Of a stretch of 64,000 nucleotides of DNA, positions 26,001 to 34,483 are shown one piece after another. The first letter of the stretch is position 1. Every line of letters starts with the position of its first letter. The notes under the pieces were generated by a model, which was given only the letters and a program-made list of their open reading frames with translations, ran no database searches and was not told where the DNA came from. The stretch lies in contig NZ_JAPEOR010000001.1 of assembly GCF_026341125.1 (NCBI RefSeq), positions 3,224,001 through 3,288,000 of the forward strand. The letters run 5' to 3'. The stretch is from Streptomyces sp. NBC_01142 (GTDB lineage: Bacteria > Actinomycetota > Actinomycetes > Streptomycetales > Streptomycetaceae). Both the position numbers and the translations under genes were made by a program.

Positions 26001-26305
26001 CGCACGACGTTACATCTCGGATCGGCCTTGGCATCCTTGCCGCGCACGGTTACGTCGGTGTCCGCCAGGCGGGTGCGGTCCTCTGCATGCGTCATCCCGC
26101 TCACCATAGGGACACGATCCTGCAGTTGGCGCGGGACGGTGACTTTCGTGTGCGCCGCGTCCTGGCGGAAGCGGCAGCTCTGGCGGCCCCGGAAGCAGCC
26201 GAACTATCCGCGGAAGTCCTGCAAATCCTCTCCCGCGACGTCCGGCACAGCGTTCGCGCAGCCTCCATCGGTGCGCAGTCCCAGAAGCCAGGAGTGCCTA
26301 GCTGA
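23042..26305 (+). CDS. Mrr-type nuclease fused to long helical-repeat region
   Basis: With the GTG at 23042 this is 1087 residues; a more upstream ATG at 22904 is in frame but its extra 46 residues are unconvincing, and neither start has a good ribosome binding site. Residues ~60-200 form a restriction-endonuclease-like domain: HIGWDRFEKLLVAVCRGV, then QHGIDLAGRE with the catalytic Asp and YTVVQCKDY (Q-x-K) near residue 111, the form seen in Mrr-like nucleases. The rest (~250-1087) is helical, with TPR-like repeats (LTFLGDLYRDSGELDLAAQH) and HEAT-like repeats at the end. No P-loop is visible, so this is not a STAND ATPase. I infer a defence nuclease with a repeat-type sensor. Confidence 0.6.
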   Translation: MSHSDEHHHVPHAPGLNPATAADAVEERWEACAADPALSTPPSSGHPGNTPPGEDLDLHIGWDRFEKLLVAVCRGVRGLRETKFRRYGVEGQAQHGIDLAGREPDSSYTVVQCKDYQTFTTADLRAAVKKFTEGKRPFDARRLIVATSAETRTTQLEDELGKLQNTHADLDLELWGSEQINEYLRYLGDVVARFWTRETAETFCTGAPLLGVPVPLPDRQEWAERILVGPLRTNDVLSVLRRADEQLSTTPEESARLYGELAQRLDDEGFRGHADTLRGKQLDALVAAERTDEAVVLAAELAVAALHYGIRDEARRLIHRIRGLAQGDAASETPPGARVQRHIQLVRAAVDSALHPLGHVATLIEALRETSPDEPAYQPLLVLLAAENLLAADSDSLKSFGPIIDAAIERAGSEGSGQIERVTEDAVMRLRLVRAEYDDAERIALRKLARYHQVPGRHAALINAREARRCALEGRAESAVECWRDAVHESINAGLPEDAADWLYAVRAVNVQYGPLTTDIDDEHRLAQALRTTGRGRLLSRVRSPREQALSAVVAGKPVEAALSARRWLTDTVITGNWASESEALTFLGDLYRDSGELDLAAQHFQRAGRAKKLEKIAAKGDHILPVGPLSDAPWWTLHARAALIAAQADLLDDDTAAAHLTALLALTERGRTGELMESPLRHLTHQATRSACALGARGTPTQAQTLLDLLAADVTRGPNQYHFSDDGHATACVAIARVHSSLTANALTRLFDLADGGADKALKLVVEDEVVKLLTEREDLAALRARVSQLDDKGLYLADVARMAIDPGHPAVRGNAEQARDRILRRPAPDPGRADLGTRLVEDSYLVGSLHINARKTCLERLMDIAADPREIAMARQDAITGARNLVIDLPVEVHRQTFLLAKEYALGKRDGSYLDGEVTGSPHPLSSFKISGGSASLRGKGLRLAEVSATDPEDHVWVRHQAISLLSEQDTEILHDVAVTLSQLPHDVTSRIGLGILAAHGYVGVRQAGAVLCMRHPAHHRDTILQLARDGDFRVRRVLAEAAALAAPEAAELSAEVLQILSRDVRHSVRAASIGAQSQKPGVPS

Positions 26306-26707
26306 TCCCTTCCTACCCCCAACGAGCTTGCGGCAACGGCCGCTGCCTCGCCTTCTCCGCCCGCGCCCACAGACCGAGGTCGTGGGCGCAAAGCGAGTAG
26401 CGAAGATTCGTGCACCTCCGCAAACAACGAGAACGTGGCGTCATCCCGGACCGCGACACCGTCGGCATGTGCTGAGGGCCAGTCTCGTGGCGCTCAACGA
26501 CCTTTAGACAACCCGAGAGCCCACTACCGTGTGACCACACCCGTCACCCGACGTCGTCCGCACTTCTTCGGATGCTTTGCCCCGCCGGGGGCGACGTGAC
26601 GTAGTGCCCCCAGCTGGTCCGTGGCTGGTCCGGGATGGGCGCAGTTCCATAGTGAACGGGTCCGGAACGTTGCTGAGCGGTCACGGATAGTGGCTGCACC
26701 CTGTGGG
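26306..26707. other. Right-end gap of the island without a gene
   Basis: I see no protein frame with convincing codon use and no integrase or excisionase here. It contains a Trp/Gly-rich plus-strand repeat-like phrase (two copies of GCTGGTCCG about 15 bases apart near 26612-26635). Confidence 0.4.
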
Positions 26708-26737
26708 TGCCTGGAAAGGTAAAGCTCCCTCCAGGCA
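26708..26737 (-). terminator. Hairpin downstream of the aldehyde dehydrogenase gene
   Basis: Arms TGCCTGGA (26708-26715) and TCCAGGCA (26730-26737) pair perfectly with a 14-base loop, 14 bases beyond the TAG at 26752. It probably ends transcription of the choline operon. It lies on the island side of the attachment repeat, so the island brought its own terminator. Confidence 0.5.
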
Positions 26738-26751
26738 ACCAACTTGAGGCT

Positions 26752-28275
26752 CTAGAAGAAGCCAAGTTTCTGAGGGCTGTATGAACAAAGAACGTTCTTC
26801 GTCTGCTGGTAGTGGTCCAGCATCATCCGGTGGTTCTCGCGACCGATCCCCGACTGCTTGTAGCCGCCGAACGCCGCGTGCGCCGGGTACGCGTGGTAGC
26901 AGTTCGTCCAGACCCGGCCCGCCTGGATCGCGCGGCCCGCCCGGTAGGCCGTGTTGATGTCACGGGTCCATACCCCCGCGCCGAGGCCGTACAACGAGTC
27001 GTTCGCCGTCTTGATCGCGTCGTCGAAGTCGCTGAAGGAGGTGACGGCGACGACCGGGCCGAAGATCTCCTCCTGGAAGATCCGCATACGGTTGTCGCCC
27101 TCGAAGACCGTGGGCTGGACGTAGTAGCCACCGGCCAGCTCGCCGCCGTGGTCGATGCGCTGACCACCCGCCAGAATCTTTGCGCCCTCCTGCTGGCCGA
27201 TGTCCAGATACGAAAGGATCTTCTGGAGCTGGTCGTTGGAGGCCTGGGCTCCGATCATGGTGTCGGTGTCCAGGGGGTGACCCGGCACGATCTGCTCGGT
27301 GCGGGCGATGCCCGCCTCCAGGAACTCGCTGTAGTGACCCCGCTGGATCAGTGCCCGCGACGGACACGTGCAGACCTCGCCCTGGTTCAGCGCGAACATC
27401 GTGAAGCCCTCGAGTGCCTTGTCCCGCAGATCGTCGTCGGCCGCCCAGATGTCGTCGAAGAAGATGTTCGGCGACTTGCCGCCGAGCTCCAGGGTGACCG
27501 GCTTGATGTTCTCGGAGGCGTACTGCATGATCAGCCGCCCCGTCGTGGTCTCCCCGGTGAAGGCGATCTTCGCGACGCGCGGACTGGAGGCCAGTGGCTT
27601 GCCGGCCTCCGCGCCGAAGCCGTTGACGATGTTGACGACGCCCGGCGGCAGCAGGTCGGCGATCAGGCTCATCCAGTAGTGCACGGACGCCGGGGTCTGC
27701 TCGGCCGGCTTGAGGACGACCGCGTTGCCGGCGGCCAGGGCGGGCGCCAGCTTCCAAGTCGCCATCAGGATGGGGAAGTTCCACGGGATGATCTGGGCCA
27801 CGACCCCGAGCGGCTCGTGGAAGTGGTACGCGATGGTGTCGTCGTCCACTTCGCTCAGGGTGCCCTCCTGGGCGCGCAGAGCCCCTGCGAAGTAGCGGAA
27901 GTGGTCGATGGCCAGCGGTATGTCCGCGGCCAGGGTCTCGCGTACCGGCTTGCCGTTCTCCCAGCTCTCCGCGACCGCGAGCTGTTCGAGGTTCGCCTCC
28001 ATCCGGTCAGCGATCTTGAGCAGGATGTTCGCGCGGTCGCCGGCCGCGGTGCGGCCCCAGCCGGGGGCGGCGGCGTGTGCCGCGTCCAGTGCCCGCTCGA
28101 CGTCCTCGGCGGTGCCGCGGGCGATCTCGGTGAAGGGGCGGCCGTTGACCGGGCTCGGGTTCTCGAAGTACTGGCCGCGGGCCGGCGGGACATACGCGCC
28201 GCCGATCCAGTGGTCGTAACGGGACTCGTACGAGACGATCGCGCCGTCGCTGCCCGGCGCTGCGTATCGGGTCAT
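26752..28275 (-). CDS. NAD-dependent aldehyde dehydrogenase
   Basis: This 507-residue protein has the usual length for ExaC/acetaldehyde-type dehydrogenases. The ATG at 28275 is preferred over 28281 because it lies 8 bases after GGGAGG. Key features: [20 protein letters not shown], the cofactor loop [11 protein letters not shown], the general base in LELGGKSPN, and the catalytic Cys in [12 protein letters not shown]. It oxidises aldehydes to acids with NAD+ in the cytoplasm, and is the last gene of the choline operon, 99 bases after the GMC oxidoreductase. The last 13 codons (from GTT CTT TGT TCA) are A+T-rich and follow the 17-bp island repeat, so the C-terminus was replaced on integration while keeping the protein nearly the same ([12 protein letters not shown] for LVSYSPKKLGFF). 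Confidence 0.9.
   Translation of the reverse strand: MTRYAAPGSDGAIVSYESRYDHWIGGAYVPPARGQYFENPSPVNGRPFTEIARGTAEDVERALDAAHAAAPGWGRTAAGDRANILLKIADRMEANLEQLAVAESWENGKPVRETLAADIPLAIDHFRYFAGALRAQEGTLSEVDDDTIAYHFHEPLGVVAQIIPWNFPILMATWKLAPALAAGNAVVLKPAEQTPASVHYWMSLIADLLPPGVVNIVNGFGAEAGKPLASSPRVAKIAFTGETTTGRLIMQYASENIKPVTLELGGKSPNIFFDDIWAADDDLRDKALEGFTMFALNQGEVCTCPSRALIQRGHYSEFLEAGIARTEQIVPGHPLDTDTMIGAQASNDQLQKILSYLDIGQQEGAKILAGGQRIDHGGELAGGYYVQPTVFEGDNRMRIFQEEIFGPVVAVTSFSDFDDAIKTANDSLYGLGAGVWTRDINTAYRAGRAIQAGRVWTNCYHAYPAHAAFGGYKQSGIGRENHRMMLDHYQQTKNVLCSYSPQKLGFF
26794..26810. repeat. Right attachment-site repeat (att core)
   Basis: This is identical to 1984-2000 over 17 bases and lies inside the aldehyde dehydrogenase coding region, over the codons for QQTKN. 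To its right the sequence is native gene, to its left the island's substitute 3' end. Confidence 0.75.
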
Positions 28276-28374
28276 CTCCATGGCCTCCCGGTGAGGGTGC
28301 CGCCCGCCTCTGGGCGGCGCTCGCCGCGAGGCTAGGTGCCGGGACGTTGCAACCACGTTGCGGTGGAGGGCCGT

Positions 28375-29940
28375 TCAGGATTCCTTGATCATGTCGGAGC
28401 ACTTCTCGCCGATCATCATCGTGGTGATGCACGGATTGACCGCGGGCAGGAACGGCATGATGGACGCGTCGGCCACCCGCAGCCCGCTCACACCCTTGAC
28501 CCGCAGCTGCGGATCGAGCGGCGAGTCCGCGTCGTCCGCCGCGCCCATCCGCACCGTGCCCGCCGGGTGGTAGACGGTGTTGTGCGTCTCGCGGATGTAC
28601 GCGAAAAGCTCTTCGTCACTCCTGGCATCCGGACCGGGCGCCAGCTCCGCACCGGCCCAGTCGGCCAGCGGAGCCTGGGCGGCGATCTCGCGCGCGAGCC
28701 GGAGCCCGTACGTCATCACCCGGATGTCGTGCTCGTGCGTGAAGTAGCGCGGGTCGACCTTCGGCTTGTCGCGGAAGTCGCGGGTGCGCAGCCGGACCGT
28801 ACCCATCGAGCGGGCCCGGGTGACGTTCGGCGTGAGACAGAAGGCATTGTCCGTGGTGGGGTAGCCGCGCCGGTAGGTGTTCATGTCGAACGGCACCGAG
28901 CCGTAGTGGAACATCAGGTCCGGCCGGTCCAGGCCCGGTTCGGTGTCCGCGAAGATGCCGATCTCCCACCACTGGGTGGAGGAGGTGACCATGGGCTGCT
29001 TCGCCTCCCACATGATCACGCCCTCGGGATGGTCCTGGAGATGGGATCCGACACCGGGGGAGTCCACCCGGACCTCCACCCCGCACTCGCGCAGATGCCC
29101 GGCCGGTCCGATGCCCGACAGCATCAGCAGTTTCGGCGAGTCGATGGCCCCGCAGGCCACGATCACCTCGCGCCGCGCGTGTACCGCCCCGGTGTGAATG
29201 GTGTCGGGCTCCAGATACTCGACGCCCGTGCAGCGCCGGCCGCCGTCGTCGAACAGCAGCCGCTTGGCCTGCAGTCCGGTACGTACTTCCAGATTCGGCC
29301 GCTTGCCGAGGATCGGGTGCAGATAGGAGACCGACGCGGACGAACGGGTGCCGTCCTCACGGGCGTTGATCTGGAACCAGTGCGCGCCGCGCATCACCGT
29401 GGTGCCGGTGTTGAACGGCATGGTGGGGATGCCCGTCGCCGCGCAGGCCTCGAGCAGAGCAACACCGCACGGGTCGTGCGGCGAGATGGTGCGGAGGGTG
29501 ACCGGGCCCGAGCGGCCATGGTGGTCGCCGGGCGCGTCGTTGGTCTCCAGCCGCTGGTAGAGCGGGAAGCAGTCCGCGGCGCTCCAGCCGGAACAGCCCG
29601 TCGCGCCCCACTCGTCGAGGTCCTCCGCCGGTGCCCAGAACGCGATGCAGGAGTTGTGCGAGGAGCAGCCGCCGAGCACCTTGGCGCGGGCGTGCCGCAT
29701 GAAGCTGTTGCCGTTCTCCTGCGGTTCCACCGGATAGTCCCAGTCGTAGCCGGACTCCAGCAGGGCCATCCAGCGGTCGAGCCGGAGGATGCTGTCGTCG
29801 CCGATGTCGGAGGGGCCTGCCTCCAGTACGCAGACGCTGATGTCCGGGTCCTCGGACAGCCGCGCGGCGACGACGGCGCCGGCCGTACCGCCGCCGACCA
29901 CGACGTAGTCGAACTCGGCCAGGGGGCTCTGAGCGGGCAT
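28375..29940 (-). CDS. betA: GMC oxidoreductase, choline dehydrogenase type
   Basis: This 521-residue flavoprotein starts at the ATG at 29940. The FAD-binding dinucleotide fold is at the N-terminus (YVVVGGGTAGAVVAARLSED, then VCVLEAG). GMC signatures follow: VLGGCSSHNSCIAFWAP and ACGAIDSPKLLMLSGIGPAG. The catalytic region near the end includes YHPAGTVRMG and PCITTMMIGEKCSDMI. The likely reaction is choline to betaine aldehyde, the first step of glycine betaine synthesis. That substrate is inferred from the neighbouring betaine aldehyde dehydrogenase and permease; other alcohols are possible. It follows the permease gene by 21 bases. Confidence 0.8.
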   Translation of the reverse strand: MPAQSPLAEFDYVVVGGGTAGAVVAARLSEDPDISVCVLEAGPSDIGDDSILRLDRWMALLESGYDWDYPVEPQENGNSFMRHARAKVLGGCSSHNSCIAFWAPAEDLDEWGATGCSGWSAADCFPLYQRLETNDAPGDHHGRSGPVTLRTISPHDPCGVALLEACAATGIPTMPFNTGTTVMRGAHWFQINAREDGTRSSASVSYLHPILGKRPNLEVRTGLQAKRLLFDDGGRRCTGVEYLEPDTIHTGAVHARREVIVACGAIDSPKLLMLSGIGPAGHLRECGVEVRVDSPGVGSHLQDHPEGVIMWEAKQPMVTSSTQWWEIGIFADTEPGLDRPDLMFHYGSVPFDMNTYRRGYPTTDNAFCLTPNVTRARSMGTVRLRTRDFRDKPKVDPRYFTHEHDIRVMTYGLRLAREIAAQAPLADWAGAELAPGPDARSDEELFAYIRETHNTVYHPAGTVRMGAADDADSPLDPQLRVKGVSGLRVADASIMPFLPAVNPCITTMMIGEKCSDMIKES

Positions 29941-29961
29941 CGGTTCTCCAGGATCAGAGGA

Positions 29962-31548
29962 TCAGGGGGCGGCGGCCGGGGGCTGCGGCGGCGAGTCCGC
30001 GGCCTGGAACCGGTGCTCGGCGAGCACGCCGGTCTTGTGCCGCTGTACGAACCAGTAGTAGGCGAAGCCGCCGAGCGCGACGACGCCGATGAAGAGGAAC
30101 GCGCCCCAGCGCAGATACCAGTGCTGCGGTCCCGTCGCGTTGTAGACCTCGGCGCGCGGCCAGGCGAGGTTGAGGGACATGGCGGCGCCCCACAGCACGG
30201 CGACGATATTGATCGGCAGACCGAGTTTGCCGAGCGAGAAGCTGCCTTCGGCGGGCTTCCAGGTGCCGCGCAGCCGCCGGATCAGCATGGGCGTGGTGAC
30301 CAGCAGATACGCCAGGTAGATCATGATGATCGCGATGCTGGTGATCACCGAGAAGATCTGCGGCTGGTTGATGTTGATCACCAGGATGATGACGCCGATC
30401 GCACCGATCACGACGGCAGGCACCACGGGCGTCTGGAAGCGCGGGCTGACCCGGGCGAGCACCGAGCCTGCCGGCAGGTTGTTGTCCCGTGCCATGGCGA
30501 ACATCAGCCGGATGCCGGCGGCATGAACGGCGAGGACGCAGACGGTGATCGCGACGACGACGCACCACAGGAAGATCTCGCCGATGGTCGCGCCGAGCGT
30601 CACCAGCACCACGTACTGCAGACCGCTCGTGCTGAGCTCCTTCGCGTTCAGATCCGGCACGGCCATCAGGGCGAAGAGCAGGATCAGGCCGCCGATGAGG
30701 AAGGACGCGATGAGCGCCCGCAGGATGGCGCGGGGCGCGTTGCGGCTCGGATTGTGCGACTCTTCGCCCAGTGACGACGCCGTGTCGAAGCCGTACATCA
30801 CATACGCGGAGGCCAGCGACGCGGTGAGGAAGGCACCGAAATAGCCGAGGGGCTGGCCGCTGCCGAGTCCGTACGTGTCGGTCAGGACGGTGCTGGGGCC
30901 GCGGGTGATGTGTGCCGCCAGGCAGATGATCAGGGCGACGGCGGCGATCAGCTCGATGAACACACCCGCGGAGTTGATCCGCGCCATGAGCTGGACGCCG
31001 AAGGCGTTGACCGCAGTGGAGAACAGGATGAGCACCGTGCCGAGGAGTACGGCGTTGGCCGCCGCGTCGTTCGTGCCGCTGCCGTCACCCACGAACTGGA
31101 ACGATTCGTCGATCTGCGGCAGCGTGACCTGGTAGGCCAGCGCCACGGCCGAGAGCGTCACCATGGTGGCCGTCATCATCATCCAGCCGCCGAGCCAGCC
31201 GATGTGCGGCCCGCCCATGCTCTTGGCCCAGTTGTAGACCGAACCGGCCACCGGGTAGCGGGCGGCCAGCTCGCAGAAGCACAGGGCCACCATCAGCTGG
31301 CCGACGAAGACCATCGGCCAGGACCACCAGTAGGCGGGACCGCCGAAAGCCACACCGAAGTAGAACAGCTGGAAGGTTCCGGTCAGGATCGAGATGTAGC
31401 TGATCCCGGCGGCGAAGGTGTGGAAGTTGCCCAGGGTGCGCTTGAGTTCCGGCCGGTAGCCGAGCTCGCCCAGCGCGTCGTCGTCGTGTTCGGTCTGGGT
31501 CCGGGCGGGGCCCGCGGGCTCCGGCCCCTGGCCGGCCTCCGTACTCAT
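29962..31548 (-). CDS. APC-superfamily permease
   Basis: This 528-residue membrane protein has about twelve hydrophobic segments, opening with LKRTLGNFHTFAAGISYISI and containing PVAGSVYNWAKSMGGP, the amino acid/choline transporter family signature. The ATG at 31548 overlaps the stop of the betaine aldehyde dehydrogenase gene as ATGA and follows GAGGTGG. It probably imports choline or a related amine or amino acid for the enzymes on either side. The N- and C-terminal tails are hydrophilic and cytoplasmic. Confidence 0.85.
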   Translation of the reverse strand: MSTEAGQGPEPAGPARTQTEHDDDALGELGYRPELKRTLGNFHTFAAGISYISILTGTFQLFYFGVAFGGPAYWWSWPMVFVGQLMVALCFCELAARYPVAGSVYNWAKSMGGPHIGWLGGWMMMTATMVTLSAVALAYQVTLPQIDESFQFVGDGSGTNDAAANAVLLGTVLILFSTAVNAFGVQLMARINSAGVFIELIAAVALIICLAAHITRGPSTVLTDTYGLGSGQPLGYFGAFLTASLASAYVMYGFDTASSLGEESHNPSRNAPRAILRALIASFLIGGLILLFALMAVPDLNAKELSTSGLQYVVLVTLGATIGEIFLWCVVVAITVCVLAVHAAGIRLMFAMARDNNLPAGSVLARVSPRFQTPVVPAVVIGAIGVIILVININQPQIFSVITSIAIIMIYLAYLLVTTPMLIRRLRGTWKPAEGSFSLGKLGLPINIVAVLWGAAMSLNLAWPRAEVYNATGPQHWYLRWGAFLFIGVVALGGFAYYWFVQRHKTGVLAEHRFQAADSPPQPPAAAP

Positions 31549-33014
31549 TCGAACCACCTCTGCGGACTCGGCGAGAGATTGCGCCAGATGTGCTTGGCCT
31601 CCTGGTACTCGGCCAGTCCGGCCGGGCCCAGCTCTCGGCCGAAGCCGGACTGCTTCATTCCGCCCCACTCGGCCTGGGGCACGTAGGGGTGGAAGTCGTT
31701 GATCCATACGGTGCCGGCGCGCAGCTTCGACGCCACCCGGTGCCCCCGGGCTACATCCTGCGTCCAGACCGCTCCGGCCAGGCCGTAGACGGTGTCGTTG
31801 GCGAGGGCGACCGCCTCGTTCTCGTCACGGAACCGCTCCACGGTGAGCACCGGGCCGAACGATTCGTCGCGTACCACCGACATGCCCGGGGTGCACTCGT
31901 CCAGCACCGTCGGCAGGTAGTAGTAGCCGTCCTGCAGGGACGGGTCGTCGGGCCGCTTGCCGCCGCAGCGCAGCACCGCGCCCTCGGACAGTCCCGCGGC
32001 CACGTAGGCCTCGATCTTGGCGCGGTGCGCGGCGGAGATGAGCGGTCCGGTGCGGGCGTTCTCGTCGAACGGGCCACCGAGCGGGATCGCCCGGGCCCGC
32101 TTGACCACCTCCTTGACGAAGGCGTCGTGCAGCTCGTTCTGGACCAGCAGCCGCGCTCCGGCCGAGCAGACCTGGCCGGAGTGCAGGAAGACCGCCATCA
32201 GGGCGTAGTCGACCGCGGCGTCGAAGTCGGCGTCGGCGAAGACGACATTCGGATTCTTGCCGCCGAGCTCCAGGGCGACCTTCTTCACCGTGGGGGCAGC
32301 GGCGGCCATGATGCGCCGGCCGGTGACGAGCCCGCCGGTGAACGACACCAGGTCGACTCTCGGGTCCTCGCTCAGCGGTGCGCCCGCCGTGGGTCCCGCG
32401 CCCAGGACGAGGTTCGCGACCCCGTCGGGCAGCCCGGCCTCGGCCAGCAGCCGCATCAGAATGATGGCGGTGTGCGGGGTCAGCTCGCTGGGCTTGAGTA
32501 CGAAGGTGTTGCCCGCGGCAAGCGCCGGGGCGACCTTCCAGGCGGTCTGCAGCAGCGGGTAGTTCCATGGGGTGATCAGCGCACACACGCCGACCGGCTC
32601 GTGCACCACCCGGCTGTCCGCCTCGGGGTTGCCGGCGTCGACGATGCGGTCGCTGCCGCCCGAGGCGGCCAGGTTCCCGAAGTAGCGGAAGCAGTTGGCG
32701 ATGTCGTCCATGTCGTACTCGCTCTCGACGAGCCGCTTCCCGGTGTCCAGGGATTCGGCTCGGGCGAGTGCGTCCTTGTCACGTTCCAGCAGGTCGGCGA
32801 CGCGTAGCAGCAGCCGGCCCCGCTCGGCCGCGGGGGTGGCGGGCCAGGGCCCGCGGTCGAAGGCGTCCCGGGCCGCGGCGATCGCCGCCGCGGCGTCCTT
32901 GGGCCCTGCCTCGTCGACGGTCGCGACGAGGGTGCCGTCGGCGGGGCAGCGGATCTCGCGTACCTGCCCGTCGACAGCGGCGGTCCATGTACCACCGATG
33001 AACAGCTCCGGCAT
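31545..33014 (-). CDS. betB: Betaine aldehyde dehydrogenase
   Basis: This 489-residue aldehyde dehydrogenase begins MPELFIGGTW after a GGAGG site. Catalytic features: TPWNYPLLQTAWKVAPALAA, FTGGLVTGRRIMA, LELGGKNPNVVF (general base) and HSGQVCSAGARLL (nucleophilic Cys). Its likely role is NAD-dependent oxidation of betaine aldehyde to glycine betaine, an osmoprotectant. Gene order regulator - betB - permease - choline dehydrogenase, with overlap to the permease gene, supports this substrate. Confidence 0.85.
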   Translation of the reverse strand: MPELFIGGTWTAAVDGQVREIRCPADGTLVATVDEAGPKDAAAAIAAARDAFDRGPWPATPAAERGRLLLRVADLLERDKDALARAESLDTGKRLVESEYDMDDIANCFRYFGNLAASGGSDRIVDAGNPEADSRVVHEPVGVCALITPWNYPLLQTAWKVAPALAAGNTFVLKPSELTPHTAIILMRLLAEAGLPDGVANLVLGAGPTAGAPLSEDPRVDLVSFTGGLVTGRRIMAAAAPTVKKVALELGGKNPNVVFADADFDAAVDYALMAVFLHSGQVCSAGARLLVQNELHDAFVKEVVKRARAIPLGGPFDENARTGPLISAAHRAKIEAYVAAGLSEGAVLRCGGKRPDDPSLQDGYYYLPTVLDECTPGMSVVRDESFGPVLTVERFRDENEAVALANDTVYGLAGAVWTQDVARGHRVASKLRAGTVWINDFHPYVPQAEWGGMKQSGFGRELGPAGLAEYQEAKHIWRNLSPSPQRWFE

Positions 33015-33143
33015 GGGGGCTCCTCCGGGTTCGGACGGTCATGCCCTGTCGTGCTCCATCTACCGACAGTAGGGAGAGTGAGCGGTGTTCGCAGTGTGGA
33101 AGCGGTCATCCGGTGGGAACGTCATCGGCCGCACGTTCGAACA

Positions 33144-33155
33144 GGCGCATGCGCC
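33144..33155. promoter_or_regulatory. 12-bp perfect palindrome after the GAF regulator gene
   Basis: GGCGCATGCGCC lies in the 158-base gap between the regulator stop and betB. It could be a weak terminator stem or an operator in front of betB; nothing decides between these. Confidence 0.3.
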
Positions 33156-33172
33156 GGCCCCGGGCGGAGCCG

Positions 33173-34426
33173 TCACGTACCCAGCCAGGCGTCGAGTTCG
33201 TGCACGCGAGCGAGCGCGGACGGCCGCTGGTGTGCGGGGAGGACGGAGGCCAGGGCCCGCCACACCACCAGGTCGTCCTCACCCCACGGGGTGTACGCCC
33301 AGTCGGCCAGCAGCCCCGGATCACCGCGTGCGATCAGCGCCGCCCGCAACTGCTCCTCGAGCCTGCGCCGCAGCCGCACCACCGCGGGTGACTGCGAGGC
33401 GGGCAGCAGCGGACCGGCGTACGCGCTCATCGCCCCGGTCACCGCACCCGCAGCAAGCCGCCGCGCCACCGTGTCGAAGTCCGCGTCGACGGGCACGGCG
33501 AGGCGGTACGGGCGCGAACGCAGCAGCCCGGGACCGAGCAGATGGCGCAGCCGGGACAGTTCGGCCCGCAGCGTGACCGGGGTGACCGTCTCGTCCTCGT
33601 ACAGCTCCACCAGCAGCTCGTCGCCGCCCATGCCCTCCGGGCGGCGGGCCAGCACCACGAGGATCTCGCTGTGCCGACGGCTCAGGCGCACCTTGCGCCC
33701 ACCCGTCACCAGCAGAGCCTCGTCCCGCCCCAGCGCCGTCAGCAGCACCCGGCCGGCCGCGGGCGGTGGGGCGAGCAGCGCCAGCTGCGACTCGGCGGCC
33801 CGCGCCACGGCCCCGACGAACGCAAGGCTGTGCGGATGCGCCAGCCGGTCCCCGCCGGTGATGTCCACCGCGCCGAGCACCCGCCCCGTGCCCGGGTCGT
33901 GGATGGGAGCAGCCGCACACGTCCAGGCCTGCACGGGCCGCCGGAAATGCTCGGCGGCGAAAACCTGGACGGGCCGGTCCACCGCTATCGCCGTGCCCGG
34001 CGCGTTCGTCCCGGCGACCGCCTCGGCCCAGCGGGCGCCCGGCACGAAGTTCATCCGGCCGGCCTTCCTGCGGGTGGCCGAAGGCCCCTCGACCCAGAGC
34101 AGCCGTCCGTGCGCGTCGCAGACCGCGACCAGATGCTCGCCGTCCATGGCGTACGCGCCTGTCAGCTCCCGGACCAGCGGCATCGCCCGCGCCAGCGGGT
34201 GGCTCGAGCGGTACGCGCCCAGGGCGTCTTCGTCCAGCTCGACGCCCGCGGTGCCCTCCGGACTGACATGCGCACGGGCCGAGCGCCGCCAGGAGTCGGC
34301 GACCACCGGACGTACCGGACGCTCGACCCGTCCCACCGTCAGATACGCCTCGTACGCGCGGCGGAGCGCGGCGGTCCGCTCCGCCGGATCCACGCCGGAC
34401 TCCAGGGCCACCCATGCGTCGCTCAA
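33173..34426 (-). CDS. GAF-domain transcriptional regulator of the choline operon
   Basis: This 417-residue protein starts at a TTG at 34426, chosen because AGGAGG lies 5 bases upstream and no later start has a site. The N-terminal part resembles AcoR-type activators (VVADSWRRSARAHVSPEG), followed by a GAF sensing domain (~70-220; GTAIAVDRPVQVFAAEHF, GAVDITGGDRLAHPH). The C-terminal part has a winged-helix region (VRLSRRHSEILVVLARRPEG, VTLRAELSRLRHLLG). No sigma-54 ATPase domain is present. Lying first in the same direction as betB, it probably controls the choline/aldehyde genes in response to a small ligand. Confidence 0.75.
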   Translation of the reverse strand: MSDAWVALESGVDPAERTAALRRAYEAYLTVGRVERPVRPVVADSWRRSARAHVSPEGTAGVELDEDALGAYRSSHPLARAMPLVRELTGAYAMDGEHLVAVCDAHGRLLWVEGPSATRRKAGRMNFVPGARWAEAVAGTNAPGTAIAVDRPVQVFAAEHFRRPVQAWTCAAAPIHDPGTGRVLGAVDITGGDRLAHPHSLAFVGAVARAAESQLALLAPPPAAGRVLLTALGRDEALLVTGGRKVRLSRRHSEILVVLARRPEGMGGDELLVELYEDETVTPVTLRAELSRLRHLLGPGLLRSRPYRLAVPVDADFDTVARRLAAGAVTGAMSAYAGPLLPASQSPAVVRLRRRLEEQLRAALIARGDPGLLADWAYTPWGEDDLVVWRALASVLPAHQRPSALARVHELDAWLGT

Positions 34427-34483
34427 CTCGGCCTCCTGAGGCCATCGTGAACCTGTCCGCGGTGCCCGACAACCGTCCCTGCG

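Larger units (their letters stand above)
1984..26810. mobile_element. Integrated genomic (defence) island
   Basis: The island is bounded by the exact 17-bp direct repeats at 1984-2000 and 26794-26810. The right copy lies within the 3' end of an intact aldehyde dehydrogenase gene whose last 13 codons have A+T-rich, foreign codon use. The left copy adjoins the displaced native end of the same gene with its terminator. This is the hallmark of recombination into the 3' end of a gene with restoration of the reading frame. The cargo is a six-gene McrBC/HEPN/kinase operon, a sacsin-like ATPase, HEPN and Mrr-type nuclease genes, plus several decayed genes. No intact integrase or excisionase was found between the repeats, so the island is probably immobile now or moved by recombinase in trans. 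Confidence 0.7.

Noticed and set aside
26812..28335. Long open frame on the plus strand opposite the aldehyde dehydrogenase gene (about 500 codons)
   Set aside because: It is the mirror of a G+C-rich gene: antisense frames stay open because stop codons are rare. The product has no motif, while the minus strand has all ALDH signatures.
28336..30774. Open plus-strand frame of about 800 codons across the GMC oxidoreductase and permease
   Set aside because: It spans two clear genes on the other strand and gives an Arg/Gly/Asp-rich sequence without folds.
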